Of a stretch of DNA of 21,849 nucleotides, positions 6,606-16,000 are shown piece after piece; the first letter of the stretch is position 1, and each line of letters starts with the position of its first letter. The notes beneath the pieces were generated by a model that did not search any database, was not told where the DNA came from, and saw nothing but the letters and a program-made list of their open reading frames with translations. A program made the translations under genes and the position numbers. The stretch spans positions 1 to 21,849 of the forward strand of contig CAIWLA010000439.1 in assembly GCA_903913345.1 (NCBI GenBank), in the 5' to 3' direction. Origin of the DNA: an uncultured Magnetococcales bacterium (GTDB lineage Bacteria; Pseudomonadota; Magnetococcia; Magnetococcales; Magnetaquicoccaceae).

Positions 6606-7313
6606 TTAGTTCACGGTCGCAAACGCACGACTGATCCAGGAGCCGCGCTGTTGATCGGCGGCATCCCCTTCGCCGCTATACTCGATGCGGGCATCCGCCA
6701 TCTGCGAAGAGATGATGGTATTCTGCGGTGTAATATCCTCCGGGCGCAACACGCCCGACAGGAGAATGAACTGGTTTTCGTTGTTGACCGTAATATCCTG
6801 GCGACCCTCTATACGCAGATTGCCGTTGGCCAGAATTTCGGTGACCACACAGGAGACAACCGCCTTCAACACGCTGTTCCGTTGGGTCTTGCCATCCCCG
6901 CTGAAGGTATTGGTGTTGTTGACCCCCCCCTGGACACCCAGTCCGGCTGGACCCGTGGCGGGCAAAACCGACCCAAACAGGCTGCTGGGACTGAGCACAC
7001 CACTCAATCCGAACGAATTGTTCCCCGAACGGGTCAGGTCGGTCTTGGCCTCTTTCGAGGCATTGGAGGTCTCCACAATCTGCACGGTGATAATATCCCC
7101 GATATTTCTGGCCTTGTTATCCAAAAAGAGGGTATTGCGATCCGAGGTCTGCCAGATCGAACCCTTTCTTGGGGCCAGGTTTTCCGGGGGTACCGGCTGC
7201 ACCACCGTCATGGGTGCCGGCGGACGCGCCGCCGCCCTGGTCATGCCGCAACCACCCACCCCGATGGACAACAACAACAATACCGGAACCGTCCAATGTC
7301 TCTTGAGATCCAT
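6606..7313 (-). CDS. flgH: flagellar basal-body L-ring lipoprotein FlgH
   Basis: This 235-aa protein forms the L ring in the outer membrane. A lipoprotein signal is visible: hydrophobic VPVLLLLSIGVGG then Cys22, the acylation site. The family blocks SIWQTSDRNTLFLDNKARNIGDIITVQIVE, a Gly/Ser/Asn-rich middle, and the C-terminal VVTEILANGNLRIEGRQDITVNNENQFILLSGVLRPEDITPQNTI and ADARIEYSG are all present, so it is complete. I chose ATG 7313 because the lipobox falls at the right distance and AAGGGG lies about 6 nt upstream. A longer frame to 7391 would bury the signal peptide. It starts 28 nt after the flgA stop. Confidence 0.97.
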   Translation of the reverse strand: MDLKRHWTVPVLLLLSIGVGGCGMTRAAARPPAPMTVVQPVPPENLAPRKGSIWQTSDRNTLFLDNKARNIGDIITVQIVETSNASKEAKTDLTRSGNNSFGLSGVLSPSSLFGSVLPATGPAGLGVQGGVNNTNTFSGDGKTQRNSVLKAVVSCVVTEILANGNLRIEGRQDITVNNENQFILLSGVLRPEDITPQNTIISSQMADARIEYSGEGDAADQQRGSWISRAFATVN

Positions 7314-7341
7314 GTCCTTCCCCTTGCCGTTCCTCGATTGT

Positions 7342-8052
7342 TTACCAACTCCGCACCTGCGCCTCTCCCGGTGCGGTAACTTGTGCATCATACAGTGACT
7401 GGCTCTCGGGATTGCGTATGGAGATGAACTCCCCTACCCGACCACGCTGCATCGCCACACCCGATGTTTCAATCCTTAAAGCACCCCGAATCAGCGTGAC
7501 CCGCATCCGGGTTCCCCGTTCCACCACCACAGGCCCCTCCAGCCATCTGTCCAGCAGGGGTTGCCCAACCCGCACATCGCGGGTGACCGCCTTGCCCACC
7601 ACATCCTGTATCGCCCGCACCCGCCCCGACAAAGGAGAGGCCAGTTCCACATCAGCCAACTGCACATCCTCTTGGCCAACCACCTCGCCGCGTTTGAAAT
7701 CCCGCCGCAACACCGGCGTTTGCACCCGTTGTTTCAGGGTGACAGAGACCTGCAACCGGGCCGCCGTGACCCCCCCCACAAAGACAGTGACCGGCAAGGT
7801 GTGTTGACCGGGTTCCCACTGTTCCACCCCGTCCCCCATCTTCCACGACACCACTCCATTGGGCAGTTTCAGGTCCGATGGAGAGGAGATGACCGTTACA
7901 TAGAGACCATTGCCCGCCTCTTCCAGAATGGCGCGCAACCGCATGTCCAGGGACTCTTCCACCTCGCTGTGGGAGAGAACCTGCGTCCACCCCGTGGCAC
8001 TGCCGACCACCCCCCCCCACAGCAGCCCCAGGCACACCAGCAAAATACGCAT
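7342..8052 (-). CDS. flgA: flagellar P-ring assembly chaperone FlgA
   Basis: This 236-aa protein has a signal peptide (about residues 1-24) and is therefore periplasmic. The C-terminal half contains the SAF domain typical of FlgA: VLRRDFKRGEVVGQEDVQLADVEL (114-137), then VVGKAVTRDVRVGQPLLDRWLEGPVVVERGTRMRVTLIRGALRIETSGVAMQRGRVGEFISIRNPESQSLYDAQVTAPGEAQV. The end matches the family's conserved G..G..I.V.N..S.....A.V...G.V.V pattern. FlgA helps FlgI polymerise into the P ring, which fits its place two genes upstream of flgI. The start is 3 nt after the flgG stop codon, so it is probably translationally coupled; its only Shine-Dalgarno-like element lies inside the flgG 3' end. Confidence 0.94.
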   Translation of the reverse strand: MRILLVCLGLLWGGVVGSATGWTQVLSHSEVEESLDMRLRAILEEAGNGLYVTVISSPSDLKLPNGVVSWKMGDGVEQWEPGQHTLPVTVFVGGVTAARLQVSVTLKQRVQTPVLRRDFKRGEVVGQEDVQLADVELASPLSGRVRAIQDVVGKAVTRDVRVGQPLLDRWLEGPVVVERGTRMRVTLIRGALRIETSGVAMQRGRVGEFISIRNPESQSLYDAQVTAPGEAQVRSW

Positions 8053-8055
8053 CGA

Positions 8056-8877
8056 CTAACGTTTCAACTCCGCAACCAGACCCAGCATGGCATCCACCGT
8101 TTGAATCGACTTCGTGCCGACCTCGTAGGCCCGTTGGGTGCTGATCATGTTCACCATCTCCGTGACCATGTTCACATTGGACTGCTCCAGGGTGGCCTGT
8201 TTCAGGCTGCCCATGCCATTGTTGTTGTCATCGGGTTTGCCAATAATGGGCGGGCCGGAGGCCACACTCTCCAGGTACAGGTTATTGCCGATAGAGGTCA
8301 AACCGGTTGGATTGGTAAAATTGGCCAACTCAATGGTCCCCGTCTGGGAAGGGGTGGGAACCCCGCTCTTCATCTGGTACACATTGCCACCCGAAGGGGC
8401 GATGGTCACTCCGATAATGCTGGAATCACCCGCCGGCTTGACGCTCTCGCCACCCTTCAGCTTGTACCCATCGGCGGTCACCATGTTGCCATCCTTGTCG
8501 ATGGTAAAGCTCCCGTCACGGGTGTAGGCAAGTGCCCCATCGGGTTTTTCAATCTGGAAAAATCCCTGCCCGTTGATCGACAGATTGACATCAAATGGCC
8601 CCCCGGCGGTGGGCACGAGGCTCCCCTGGGTGAACTCCTTGCTGACACCAACCGTCTTGACCCCATGGCCCAATTGAATGCCCGCAGGCACCTGGGTACC
8701 GGTCTGGGCGGTCTCACTGCCAGCCGGACGCATATTGGCGTACAGCAGGTCTTGAAAAGAGGCCCGGGAATATTTGTACGCGGTCGTATTGACGTTGGCC
8801 AAGTTGTTGGAAATGACATCCATATTTGTTTGTTGCGCCTGCATTCCCGATGCGGCTGACCACATGGCACGAATCAT
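8056..8877 (-). CDS. flgG: flagellar distal rod protein FlgG
   Basis: This 273-aa protein is close to the usual length of about 260. It starts MIRAMWSAASGMQAQQTNMDVISNNLANVNTTAYK, carrying the rod/hook N-terminal signature (ISNNLANVNTTAYK, 22-35). The middle has GGPFDVNLSINGQGFFQIEKPDG and YTRDGSFTIDKDGNMVTADGYKL, and the end has LEQSNVNMVTEMVNMISTQRAYEVGTKSIQTVDAMLGLVAELKR, which is specific to FlgG. It forms the distal rod that passes through the P and L rings. ATG 8877 is chosen by family alignment; GGGGAG lies 10 nt upstream. A frame extension to 8940 is not supported. The gap to flgF is 88 nt, the second longest inside the flg operon. Confidence 0.97.
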   Translation of the reverse strand: MIRAMWSAASGMQAQQTNMDVISNNLANVNTTAYKYSRASFQDLLYANMRPAGSETAQTGTQVPAGIQLGHGVKTVGVSKEFTQGSLVPTAGGPFDVNLSINGQGFFQIEKPDGALAYTRDGSFTIDKDGNMVTADGYKLKGGESVKPAGDSSIIGVTIAPSGGNVYQMKSGVPTPSQTGTIELANFTNPTGLTSIGNNLYLESVASGPPIIGKPDDNNNGMGSLKQATLEQSNVNMVTEMVNMISTQRAYEVGTKSIQTVDAMLGLVAELKR

Positions 8878-8965
8878 TTGTCGTCTTCTCCCCGATAGTC
8901 CATCATGACCAAACAGCCATGATAATAGTCTTTCAATCAAACCGTTCTTATCTCAATCAGTCTGG

Positions 8966-9769
8966 TCAACCGAGGCCGCCAATCTTGGCCGCCTGTCCAT
9001 CCAGGCCATCCAAGGCCCTGATCATCTGCATGTATACCTCAAAGCCCCGATTCACTTCGATCATCTGGGTCATGCCCCGCACGGAATTGACGTTGGATTG
9101 CTCCAGAAATCCCTGCAAGAAGCCCCCCTGGACGGTCTCCATCGGTATCTCCTGCCCGGCGGGTGCCTTGTACAGATTGCCACCAACCTGTTCCAGGCTG
9201 GTGGTCGGCAGATCCACCCGCATCAGGCGACCGATCATGCTTTTGGCGTTGGCGATGGTGCCATCCGGGCTGATCTCCACCCGCTCGCTGCCCACCGTCA
9301 GGGCCGATCCACCGGCCCCCATCACTTGATATCCGTTCTTGTTGACCAGTTCTCCCCGATCGTTGATGGAAAAGGCCCCATCACGGGTATACCGCCGCCC
9401 TTCCGGGGTATTGAGGACAAAAAAGCCTCCCCCCTCTATGGCCACATCCAACGGATTGCCCGTCTGGTTGACCGCACCCTGGGCCATATCCACCTGGGTG
9501 CCGCTGGCCCGCGGATAGGTCATGCTGTAGGCGTTGGTCGCCGGATCGCTGTACGGAAAAGGAACATTTTTCGGTCCATACAACCCCAGAAAGGAGCTGT
9601 TGGGCAGTGGAAACTGCTCCGCCCCTGGCTTGGTCATGTAGGAATCAAAGGTGATCTCGCTGGCCTTGAAACCAGTCGTGCTGGCATTGGCCAGATTGTT
9701 GGACAGGACATCCAACCGCATTTCTGCCCGCAAGGCACCATTGACCGCTGCATACAATCCACTATCCAT
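8966..9769 (-). CDS. flgF: flagellar rod protein FlgF
   Basis: This 267-aa proximal rod component is exported by the flagellar type III system. The N-terminus MDSGLYAAVNGALRAEMRLDVLSNNLANASTTGFK carries the rod signature at 22-35. The central PLDVAIEGGGFFVLNTPEGRRYTRDGAFSINDRGELVNKNGYQVMG and C-terminal GFLEQSNVNSVRGMTQMIEVNRGFEVYMQMIRALDGLDGQA are typical of FlgF. I chose ATG 9769 because a perfect GGAGG sits 6 nt upstream and a sigma54 promoter would start transcription about 28 nt upstream; the longer frame to 9928 reads through that promoter. It is the first gene of the minus-strand flagellar operon. Confidence 0.96.
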   Translation of the reverse strand: MDSGLYAAVNGALRAEMRLDVLSNNLANASTTGFKASEITFDSYMTKPGAEQFPLPNSSFLGLYGPKNVPFPYSDPATNAYSMTYPRASGTQVDMAQGAVNQTGNPLDVAIEGGGFFVLNTPEGRRYTRDGAFSINDRGELVNKNGYQVMGAGGSALTVGSERVEISPDGTIANAKSMIGRLMRVDLPTTSLEQVGGNLYKAPAGQEIPMETVQGGFLQGFLEQSNVNSVRGMTQMIEVNRGFEVYMQMIRALDGLDGQAAKIGGLG

Positions 9770-9808
9770 GAGAAACCTCCAGAAATGGTCCGAACTCCCT
9801 TGATGGAT

Positions 9809-9824
9809 AGCAACCCCCATGCCA
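9809..9824 (-). promoter_or_regulatory. sigma54 (RpoN) promoter of the flgF operon
   Basis: On the minus strand the sequence is TGGCATGGGGGTTGCT: -24 GG and -12 GC separated by exactly 10 nt. It matches the sigma54 consensus TGGCACG-N4-TTGCW at all but one defined position. The predicted start near 9798 leaves a 28-nt leader containing GGAGG directly before the flgF ATG. Sigma54 control of rod and ring genes, driven by an FlrC/FleR/FlbD-type enhancer-binding protein, is known in several proteobacteria. The activator is not encoded here; its binding sites would lie at about 9850-10000. Confidence 0.8.
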
Positions 9825-10097
9825 CAGCCGGATATACCCCCTTTTTTAACCCCTCCCCGACTTCCATCGGGATGAATACAGGTCGGTCTTGACTGATTTG
9901 CATACACTTTTTTACATTGTTCGCTCATCGTCCAGCCGGCATGTGCATACCCGGCATCGATGAAAAACGGCTGGAAACGACCCCTTTCTCTCTATTTCGA
10001 TAACCAGAATCGGGCATTTTTTGCACCTCCCACAGAACCGCTACGGCACAATGTACCCACCCGTTGGAACCCTCCTTCTTCGGCAAATTTTTCCCCA
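9825..10097. other. divergent regulatory region between flgF and mazG
   Basis: The whole gap from 9770 to 10173 has no supported gene. It contains the flgF sigma54 promoter on the minus side and a sigma70-like promoter for mazG on the plus side. The middle section is where enhancer-binding sites for the sigma54 promoter are expected, but I could not define a clear dyad. Open frames crossing it on the minus strand are upstream extensions of flgF. Confidence 0.45.
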
Positions 10098-10127
10098 TTG
10101 AACAGGATGGAGCCATCATGCGATAAT
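10098..10127 (+). promoter_or_regulatory. candidate sigma70 promoter of mazG
   Basis: TTGAAC (10098-10103) and GATAAT (10122-10127) are separated by 18 bp. They match the -35 at four of six and the -10 at five of six positions. Transcription would begin near 10134, downstream of the in-frame ATG at 10126, which argues for a later mazG start at 10174. Confidence 0.45.
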
Positions 10128-10173
10128 GATGGGTTCAATGGATTGTTCACTCCCCTGCCCCCTCACGGGTTTT

Positions 10174-11016
10174 ATGGATACACCTCTCTCGGTTGGCGCG
10201 GCGTTGCAGGAACTGGTCGGACTCATGGCGCGTCTGCGTGGCCCGGAGGGATGCCCATGGGACAGGCAGCAAACCTGGAAGACGCTCGTTCCCTACACCC
10301 TCGAAGAGGCCTACGAGGTGGTGGAGGCGGTGGAGACCCATCAGGTCGATGGGTTGCGGGATGAGTTGGGGGATCTGCTCTTTCATGTCACCTTCTACAG
10401 CCGGATTGCCGAAGAGGAGGGTCTCTTTTCACTGGCAGAGGTGATCCAGACCCTCCTGACCAAGATGACCCGCCGCCATCCCCACGTCTTTGGCCCCCTG
10501 GCCACCGACAACGGGACGGAACAACCGGTCGCCCAGGAAATACCCGCCCGCTGGGAAGAGATCAAGCGGCAAGAGCGGAGCCAGCAACGCGAGGCCAGGG
10601 GCCAAGCCGGTCCGGCCTCCCTCTTCGATGACGTGAACAGCCGTTTGCCCGCCTTGTTGTGGGCGGCCAAGGTGCAGCGTAAAATGGGCCAGATCGGCTT
10701 CGATTGGCCGGACGACGAGGGGGTCATGGCCAAGGTGCGGGAAGAGTTGGCCGAATTGGATCAGGCACGCCAGGATCGGGATCCGGAGGCCATGGCGGAG
10801 GAGTTGGGGGATCTGCTCTTCACCCTGGTCAATCTGGCGCGTCATCTCCAGATCAACCCGGAAACCGCCCTGCGCGGCTCCACCCGCAAATTTCAAAACC
10901 GATTTCGTCGTATGGAAACCCGTCTGCACCAGGTTGGTCAGTCGGTGGAAACCGCCACATTGGCGCAACTGGAGGCCCTGTGGCAAGAGACCAAACGGGC
11001 ACCATCAGACATCTAA
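10174..11016 (+). CDS. mazG: nucleoside triphosphate pyrophosphohydrolase MazG
   Basis: This 280-aa protein has two tandem all-alpha MazG domains, the usual bacterial arrangement (about 260-280 aa). Domain 1 opens LVGLMARLRGPEGCPWDRQQTW (14-35) and has the Mg-binding motif LEEAYEVVEA...DELGDLLFHV (E44, E45, E48, E64, D67). Domain 2 has RLPALLWAAKVQRKMGQIGFDW (158-178), REELAEL (189-195) and AEELGDLLF (E209, E210, D213). It hydrolyses NTPs and dNTPs to NMP and PPi, clearing aberrant nucleotides and modulating (p)ppGpp-linked stress. The start is uncertain: 10174 fits family length and the upstream promoter, but its ribosome binding site is weak; in-frame ATGs exist at 10126, 10129 and 10138. 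It lies 22 nt upstream of typA and is probably cotranscribed. Confidence 0.95.
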   Translation: MDTPLSVGAALQELVGLMARLRGPEGCPWDRQQTWKTLVPYTLEEAYEVVEAVETHQVDGLRDELGDLLFHVTFYSRIAEEEGLFSLAEVIQTLLTKMTRRHPHVFGPLATDNGTEQPVAQEIPARWEEIKRQERSQQREARGQAGPASLFDDVNSRLPALLWAAKVQRKMGQIGFDWPDDEGVMAKVREELAELDQARQDRDPEAMAEELGDLLFTLVNLARHLQINPETALRGSTRKFQNRFRRMETRLHQVGQSVETATLAQLEALWQETKRAPSDI

Positions 11017-11038
11017 AGTGTGAAAAGGATATATTCTG

Positions 11039-12856
11039 TTGATTCAACATTTGCGCAACATTGCCATCATCGCCCACGTGGATCATGGCAAAACCACCCT
11101 GGTGGATAAACTATTGCAACAGTCGGGCACCCTCTTCCATCGGGGCGAGGTGCGCGAGTGCATGATGGATTCCAACGATCAGGAACGGGAACGGGGCATC
11201 ACCATTCTGGCCAAAAATACCGCCATCCAATGGGGCAAGTATCGCATCAATATTGTGGATACCCCAGGACATGCCGATTTTGGCGGCGAGGTGGAACGGG
11301 TGCTCTCCATGGTGGATTCGGTCCTGCTGCTGGTGGACGCCGTGGATGGCCCCATGCCCCAAACCCGTTTTGTCACCCGCAAGGCGTTCGATATGGGCTT
11401 TCGCCCCATCGTGGTCATCAACAAGGTGGATCGGCCCAGTGCCCGACCCCTCTGGGTGTTGGACAAAACCTTTGAGCTGTTCGACAAGCTGGGGGCCACG
11501 GATGAACAACTGGATTTCCCCGTGGTCTATGCCTCCGCGCTGGCGGGCTATGCCTCCCTGGATCTGGACCAGATGGGCACCGACATGACCCCTCTCTTCG
11601 AGACCATCATTCGCGAGGTCAATTCGCCGCTGGTGGACCCGGAAGGCCCGTTCCAGATGCAGGTGTCGGCATTGGATTATAACAGCTATGTCGGACTGAT
11701 CGGCATTGGCCGGGTCAAACGGGGTTCCATTCGCAGCAACAGCCCGGTCACCGTGGTCAGCGCGGACGGTCGGCAGCGTTCGGCCCGCATGGCACAAATT
11801 TTTGGCTTTCTCGGTCTGGAACGGGTGGAGGTGCCAGAGGCCCTCGCCGGAGAGATTATCGCCTTTACGGGGGTCGAAAAATTGGGCATCTCCGACACCC
11901 TCTGTCACCCGGAAGGGGTGGAAGCCCTCCCCTCCCTGACGGTGGATGAACCCACCATCAGCATGATGTTTCAGGTCAATGACAGCCCACTGGCCGGCAA
12001 GGAGGGCAAGTTTGTCACCAGCCGCCAACTGCGGGAACGGCTCTTCCGGGAGTTGGAGCATAATGTCGCCCTGCGGGTCGAGGAGACAGAACATCCCGAC
12101 CGTTTCCGGGTCTCCGGTCGTGGCGAACTCCATCTGGGCGTCCTGATCGAAACCATGCGCCGGGAAGGGTTTGAATTGGGGGTCTCCCGACCGGAGGTGA
12201 TCATTCGTGAACGGGAGGGCAAACAGGAAGAACCGTATGAAACCCTTACGGTGGATGTGGAAGATCCCTATCAGGGGGCCGTCATGGAGGCCCTGGGCCA
12301 ACGACGGGGTGAACTGGTCGATATGGTATCGGATGGCCAGGGCCGGGTTCGCCTGGATTATATCATCCCGGCCCGTGGGCTGATCGGTTTTCAGACCGAG
12401 TTTCGGACCATCACCTGTGGTACCGGCCTGATGTACCATGTTTTTGACCATTACGGTCCCCTCTGCCCATCCGGGCTGGGTCAACGGAAGAATGGGGTAC
12501 TCATCGTCAAAGAGGATGGCAAGGCCACCGCGTTTGCCCTCTGGAATCTTCAGGACCGTGGACGGCACTTTATCGGCCCCGGTGCCCCCATCTATGAGGG
12601 GATGATCACCAGCATCCATAACCGGAACAATGACCTGGTGGTCAACCCGCTGAAAGGGAAACAGCTGACCAATATTCGGGCCTCCGGGACCGATGAGGCC
12701 ATCACCCTGACCCCCCCCATGCGCCTCTCCCTGGAACAGGCCCTGGAGTTTATCAACAATGACGAACTGGTGGAAGTCACCCCCCATTCCATTCGTCTGC
12801 GCAAAAAACTGCTCAAGGAACATGAACGTAAGCGATACAGCCGGGATATGGAATAA
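11039..12856 (+). CDS. typA: ribosome-associated translational GTPase TypA/BipA
   Basis: This 605-aa protein has normal TypA length. GTPase motifs are complete: G1 AHVDHGKT (12-19), G2 RERGITI (50-56), G3 DTPGH (74-78), G4 NKVD (128-131) and G5 SAL (166-168). EF-G-like domains follow, then the BipA-specific C-terminal domain with [35 protein letters not shown] and [44 protein letters not shown]. TypA binds the 70S ribosome and supports 50S assembly, cold growth and stress responses. The start is TTG at 11039 with AAGGA 9 nt upstream; the protein then reads [19 protein letters not shown], exactly where the family starts, so the rare start codon is well supported. No clear intrinsic terminator follows. 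Confidence 0.98.
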   Translation: MIQHLRNIAIIAHVDHGKTTLVDKLLQQSGTLFHRGEVRECMMDSNDQERERGITILAKNTAIQWGKYRINIVDTPGHADFGGEVERVLSMVDSVLLLVDAVDGPMPQTRFVTRKAFDMGFRPIVVINKVDRPSARPLWVLDKTFELFDKLGATDEQLDFPVVYASALAGYASLDLDQMGTDMTPLFETIIREVNSPLVDPEGPFQMQVSALDYNSYVGLIGIGRVKRGSIRSNSPVTVVSADGRQRSARMAQIFGFLGLERVEVPEALAGEIIAFTGVEKLGISDTLCHPEGVEALPSLTVDEPTISMMFQVNDSPLAGKEGKFVTSRQLRERLFRELEHNVALRVEETEHPDRFRVSGRGELHLGVLIETMRREGFELGVSRPEVIIREREGKQEEPYETLTVDVEDPYQGAVMEALGQRRGELVDMVSDGQGRVRLDYIIPARGLIGFQTEFRTITCGTGLMYHVFDHYGPLCPSGLGQRKNGVLIVKEDGKATAFALWNLQDRGRHFIGPGAPIYEGMITSIHNRNNDLVVNPLKGKQLTNIRASGTDEAITLTPPMRLSLEQALEFINNDELVEVTPHSIRLRKKLLKEHERKRYSRDME

Positions 12857-12927
12857 CGGGAGAATCTTTTTCTGGGTGTCATTAATTTTTTGTTCAAAAA
12901 CAACAGGTTGTACAATGGTTTCGGCTG

Positions 12928-12956
12928 TTGACATCCCGCAGTACAGCCTATATGCT
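12928..12956 (+). promoter_or_regulatory. candidate sigma70 promoter of the large membrane-protein gene
   Basis: A perfect -35 TTGACA (12928-12933), a 17-bp spacer and a -10-like TATGCT (12951-12956) precede the large gene. Transcription would start near 12963, giving a leader of about 80 nt. This suggests a transcription unit separate from typA and fairly strong vegetative expression. Confidence 0.55.
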
Positions 12957-13041
12957 GGACCATCGCGTGGATGTGCCTTTGTTTGGCCCATATCCCCATC
13001 AGGATCAAGACCCTCACAGTGAACACAGGAAGGTTCCTGTC

Positions 13042-16000
13042 ATGGACAATGCCAGAGAGATCAAGAATCCACTTTTGGAGATATACGGAGCGGTTGTTGC
13101 CCGGTGTTTCGCACCGGGCCAGGCCATCCGTGATCCGGTCGTCCTCTTTCCTGGGGTGGAATCGGCCTCCCAGATGGATGAGCTGTCCTTCAAACCGGAC
13201 CTGGACTATCTGACCCCTGACCAGGCCCATCAGGAGACCATTCAACGCACCGTCGAACATCTGCGCACCCTGTTGGACAAAGAGGCCACAGAGGGACTCC
13301 AACAGGGCGATCAAAAGAAAAAATTTGACAACATGGCCGACCGGGTCCGCGCCGTCCGGGGACAGACAGAGGGGATCCAACAGGTCAGCTTCCATCTGGA
13401 GGCCTTTCGCAACGCCTTGCAGACGGGCGATGAATCGCTGCTGAAGGGCAATCCTTTCTACACCCTGTCCAAGCTCATTTTCTGGCACACCCTCAACGGT
13501 TCGTTGGCACTGCTTGGCCACCTGCTGGAGGAGCTGTCCCGTAACACCCCGGAGAGGATGGGCAGGACACACTCCCTGCGCGCCATCTGGCGGGGCACAG
13601 GCCAACACACTGGCCTTCTCTCCCAGGTGATGGCCAGTGTGGGTCTCCTCTTTGCCTTGTCAAAGCCGCTCCTGGATGGGGTGCTGTTTTTTGTCTCCGC
13701 CTTCACCAGCTACCGTGCCCTGCTCGCCCTGTTGCAAACCCCCGAACGGATGGCATGGTTCAACCATTATTTCACCCAGAGTCAGGGAGATCTGCTGCAA
13801 GTCACCCTGGCCACACTGGGCAGTCTGCTGCTCGGCGTGGTCGTCATGGACTTCCGGGCACGACTGCTGCAAGGAGCCGCCGAAACGGGTGCCCTCTTTT
13901 CCGGACTGCGGGCGGCCTTCCTGCTCCAACCACGCTGGCTGTTCCTGGCCTTCTGTCTGACCCTGTTTTCCGTCCAGGCCAACTATGGCAGCATGGCGGT
14001 CATTTTTTCCACCCAGGAGCATCTGTCCGAACAATGGCAGAAGATCCATCAACAGGTTGAACAGGCACTGGGTAAACCGGACAGGGATGACCCAGCCAAT
14101 CCCCAGGCCTTGTACAGCCTGCAAGCCCGACTGCAGGCGGTGGCGACCGATATGGGGGAAAGGTTTGCGCGCATTCCCGAAGAGGAACTGGCCGGCAAGG
14201 CCACCTCCGCCGATCCACGCAAAGGGCCTCGTTATTGGGCAAAATATTTTATTGTCAACGGCGGATTTGTCCTGGGCACGACGGATGTGGTCCATGCCTT
14301 CCGCGCTGTGCAATTTGCCCGCAACGTGGACCAGCAACTGAAAGAGTCCGGACTCCCGTTGGACAAACCACTCGCCCAAAGGATGCAGGCCGTTGCCGAC
14401 TTGTACACAACCGATCTGGCCAAAACCACGGCCACCATCCAGAAAGATCTCGCCGAATTGGATCGGCTCATGCCGGTGGGAACCCTCTCCCTGCCCGCCA
14501 TACAAAAAATTTATTCCTTTGACTACCGGCTGATCAATCAGAACATCCAGGACATTGCCCAAGCCCTGCAAGCCAGCCGCACCCGCTTCCGGCAGATTGT
14601 TCACGCCCTGGACCAATTGACGGAAAGCCACATCCGGGTTCTGGCGCAGATGGACCGGTCGGGGGAACCGTATTTTAACAGTCTGCGCCTGGGCAACCGG
14701 CTGGCCATCCCACCGGAGAGTCCAGCGGATACGCCGTCACTGGCATTCGCGCAACAGGCCGACCAGAAAAGTTTTGCCGCCTTGACCACCTTGTTGATCG
14801 ACCATTATGGCGGCTTCCAGGGCAAGGCCCTCATGGCCTTGATCCTCTTTTTATCCATCGCCATCGATGGGCTGCCCTGGCTGCTGTTTGGCCGCGCCAC
14901 CGCTCGTCAAGGGGTGTTGGATGGCCAGATGGCCGACGATCTGTTGAATTACATGAAGGAGTGGGAAGAGGCGTTCATTGACTTGACCAAATCTTTTTTT
15001 TACCGCCCGTCCATTCAAAAAATCCTCCAGGGCATAACCTTCCCCAACGAAACCGGGGTACGCAACGCCTTTTTCAAGGTGTTGGAAGAGATGGATGTCC
15101 GGGTCAAGGATGCCCGCGACCAGGATACCATGACGCAACGCCAGACCTGGTTGCGGGGCCTCTTTGTCCAACCCCGCACCCTGTATGCGATGGGCTATAA
15201 TGCCCGTGTCCGAACCATTGAAACCCTGTCATGCCACCCGGAGAGTGCCCTCCCCCTGCTGATCAGACATCTCTTTCCCGGTCTGCCCTATGGAAAAAAA
15301 TATCGGGATATTCTCGAAAAAGAGACCTTTCTGGACTTTTACCAGAAGACAGAAACCGGACAAACGCTGGACAAGGCCCAATTTTCCGCCGAATTGGACC
15401 GCATCGGCGCGGGCGATGCGGTCCAAGCCGAACCGGGGGCCAGCACGGAGAGCGACGGATCCGGATTTTTCTCCCAGATCCGACAGCAACTCATGGCGAC
15501 CCTGCATCGCATTCCCCTCCGTCTGCCCAGTCGTCACAAGGGTGAGGAAGACCAGTGGACGACCATGATGCAAAAGGCGGTCAACGCCCACCCCACGCCG
15601 CCACCAACAACCGCCCGGCGTCATCCACAAAAAGGGCCTTCGCCCGCACCGGAGAGTCAAGAGATCGATCGACTCCCGTTTGTGCTGTTCGAGTTGGCCT
15701 TCCGGGAACCCTACCCCCTCTTCCCCCATACCCGACGCAATTGGCTGCTCAGTGTCTCTTCCGTCCATGAGGAAACCCTGGAGGATCTGGATACCCTTCA
15801 CGATTTTATTCCCGATTTCGTGAAAATGTTAAAAAAGGTCATGACCAACACCCTGCCGATCATTCAGGAATCCCTGGAACCCCTGGAAGAGATTTGTGCC
15901 CGTTTTCCCACCCAGTGTGCCGCAGAGGGTATTGTGGGAACGGAAGAGTTGAAGGAACGGTTTCGGGCACTGGAAAAGGAGTCGCTGGGCATGTGGGGGG

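Noticed and set aside
5452..6609. 385-aa open frame on the plus strand across flgI and flgJ
   Set aside because: It is antisense to two certain flagellar genes, is rich in His/Gly/Arg, lacks any domain, and is explained by codon bias on the opposite strand.
7561..8859. 432-aa open frame on the plus strand across flgA and flgG
   Set aside because: It is an antisense shadow with His/Arg/Pro-rich low-complexity content and no ribosome binding site or domain.
11111..12991. 626-aa open frame on the minus strand across typA
   Set aside because: It lies fully antisense to a strongly conserved gene, has no recognisable domain and its composition (His/Gln/Gly/Asp-rich) is that of a shadow frame of GC-biased coding sequence.
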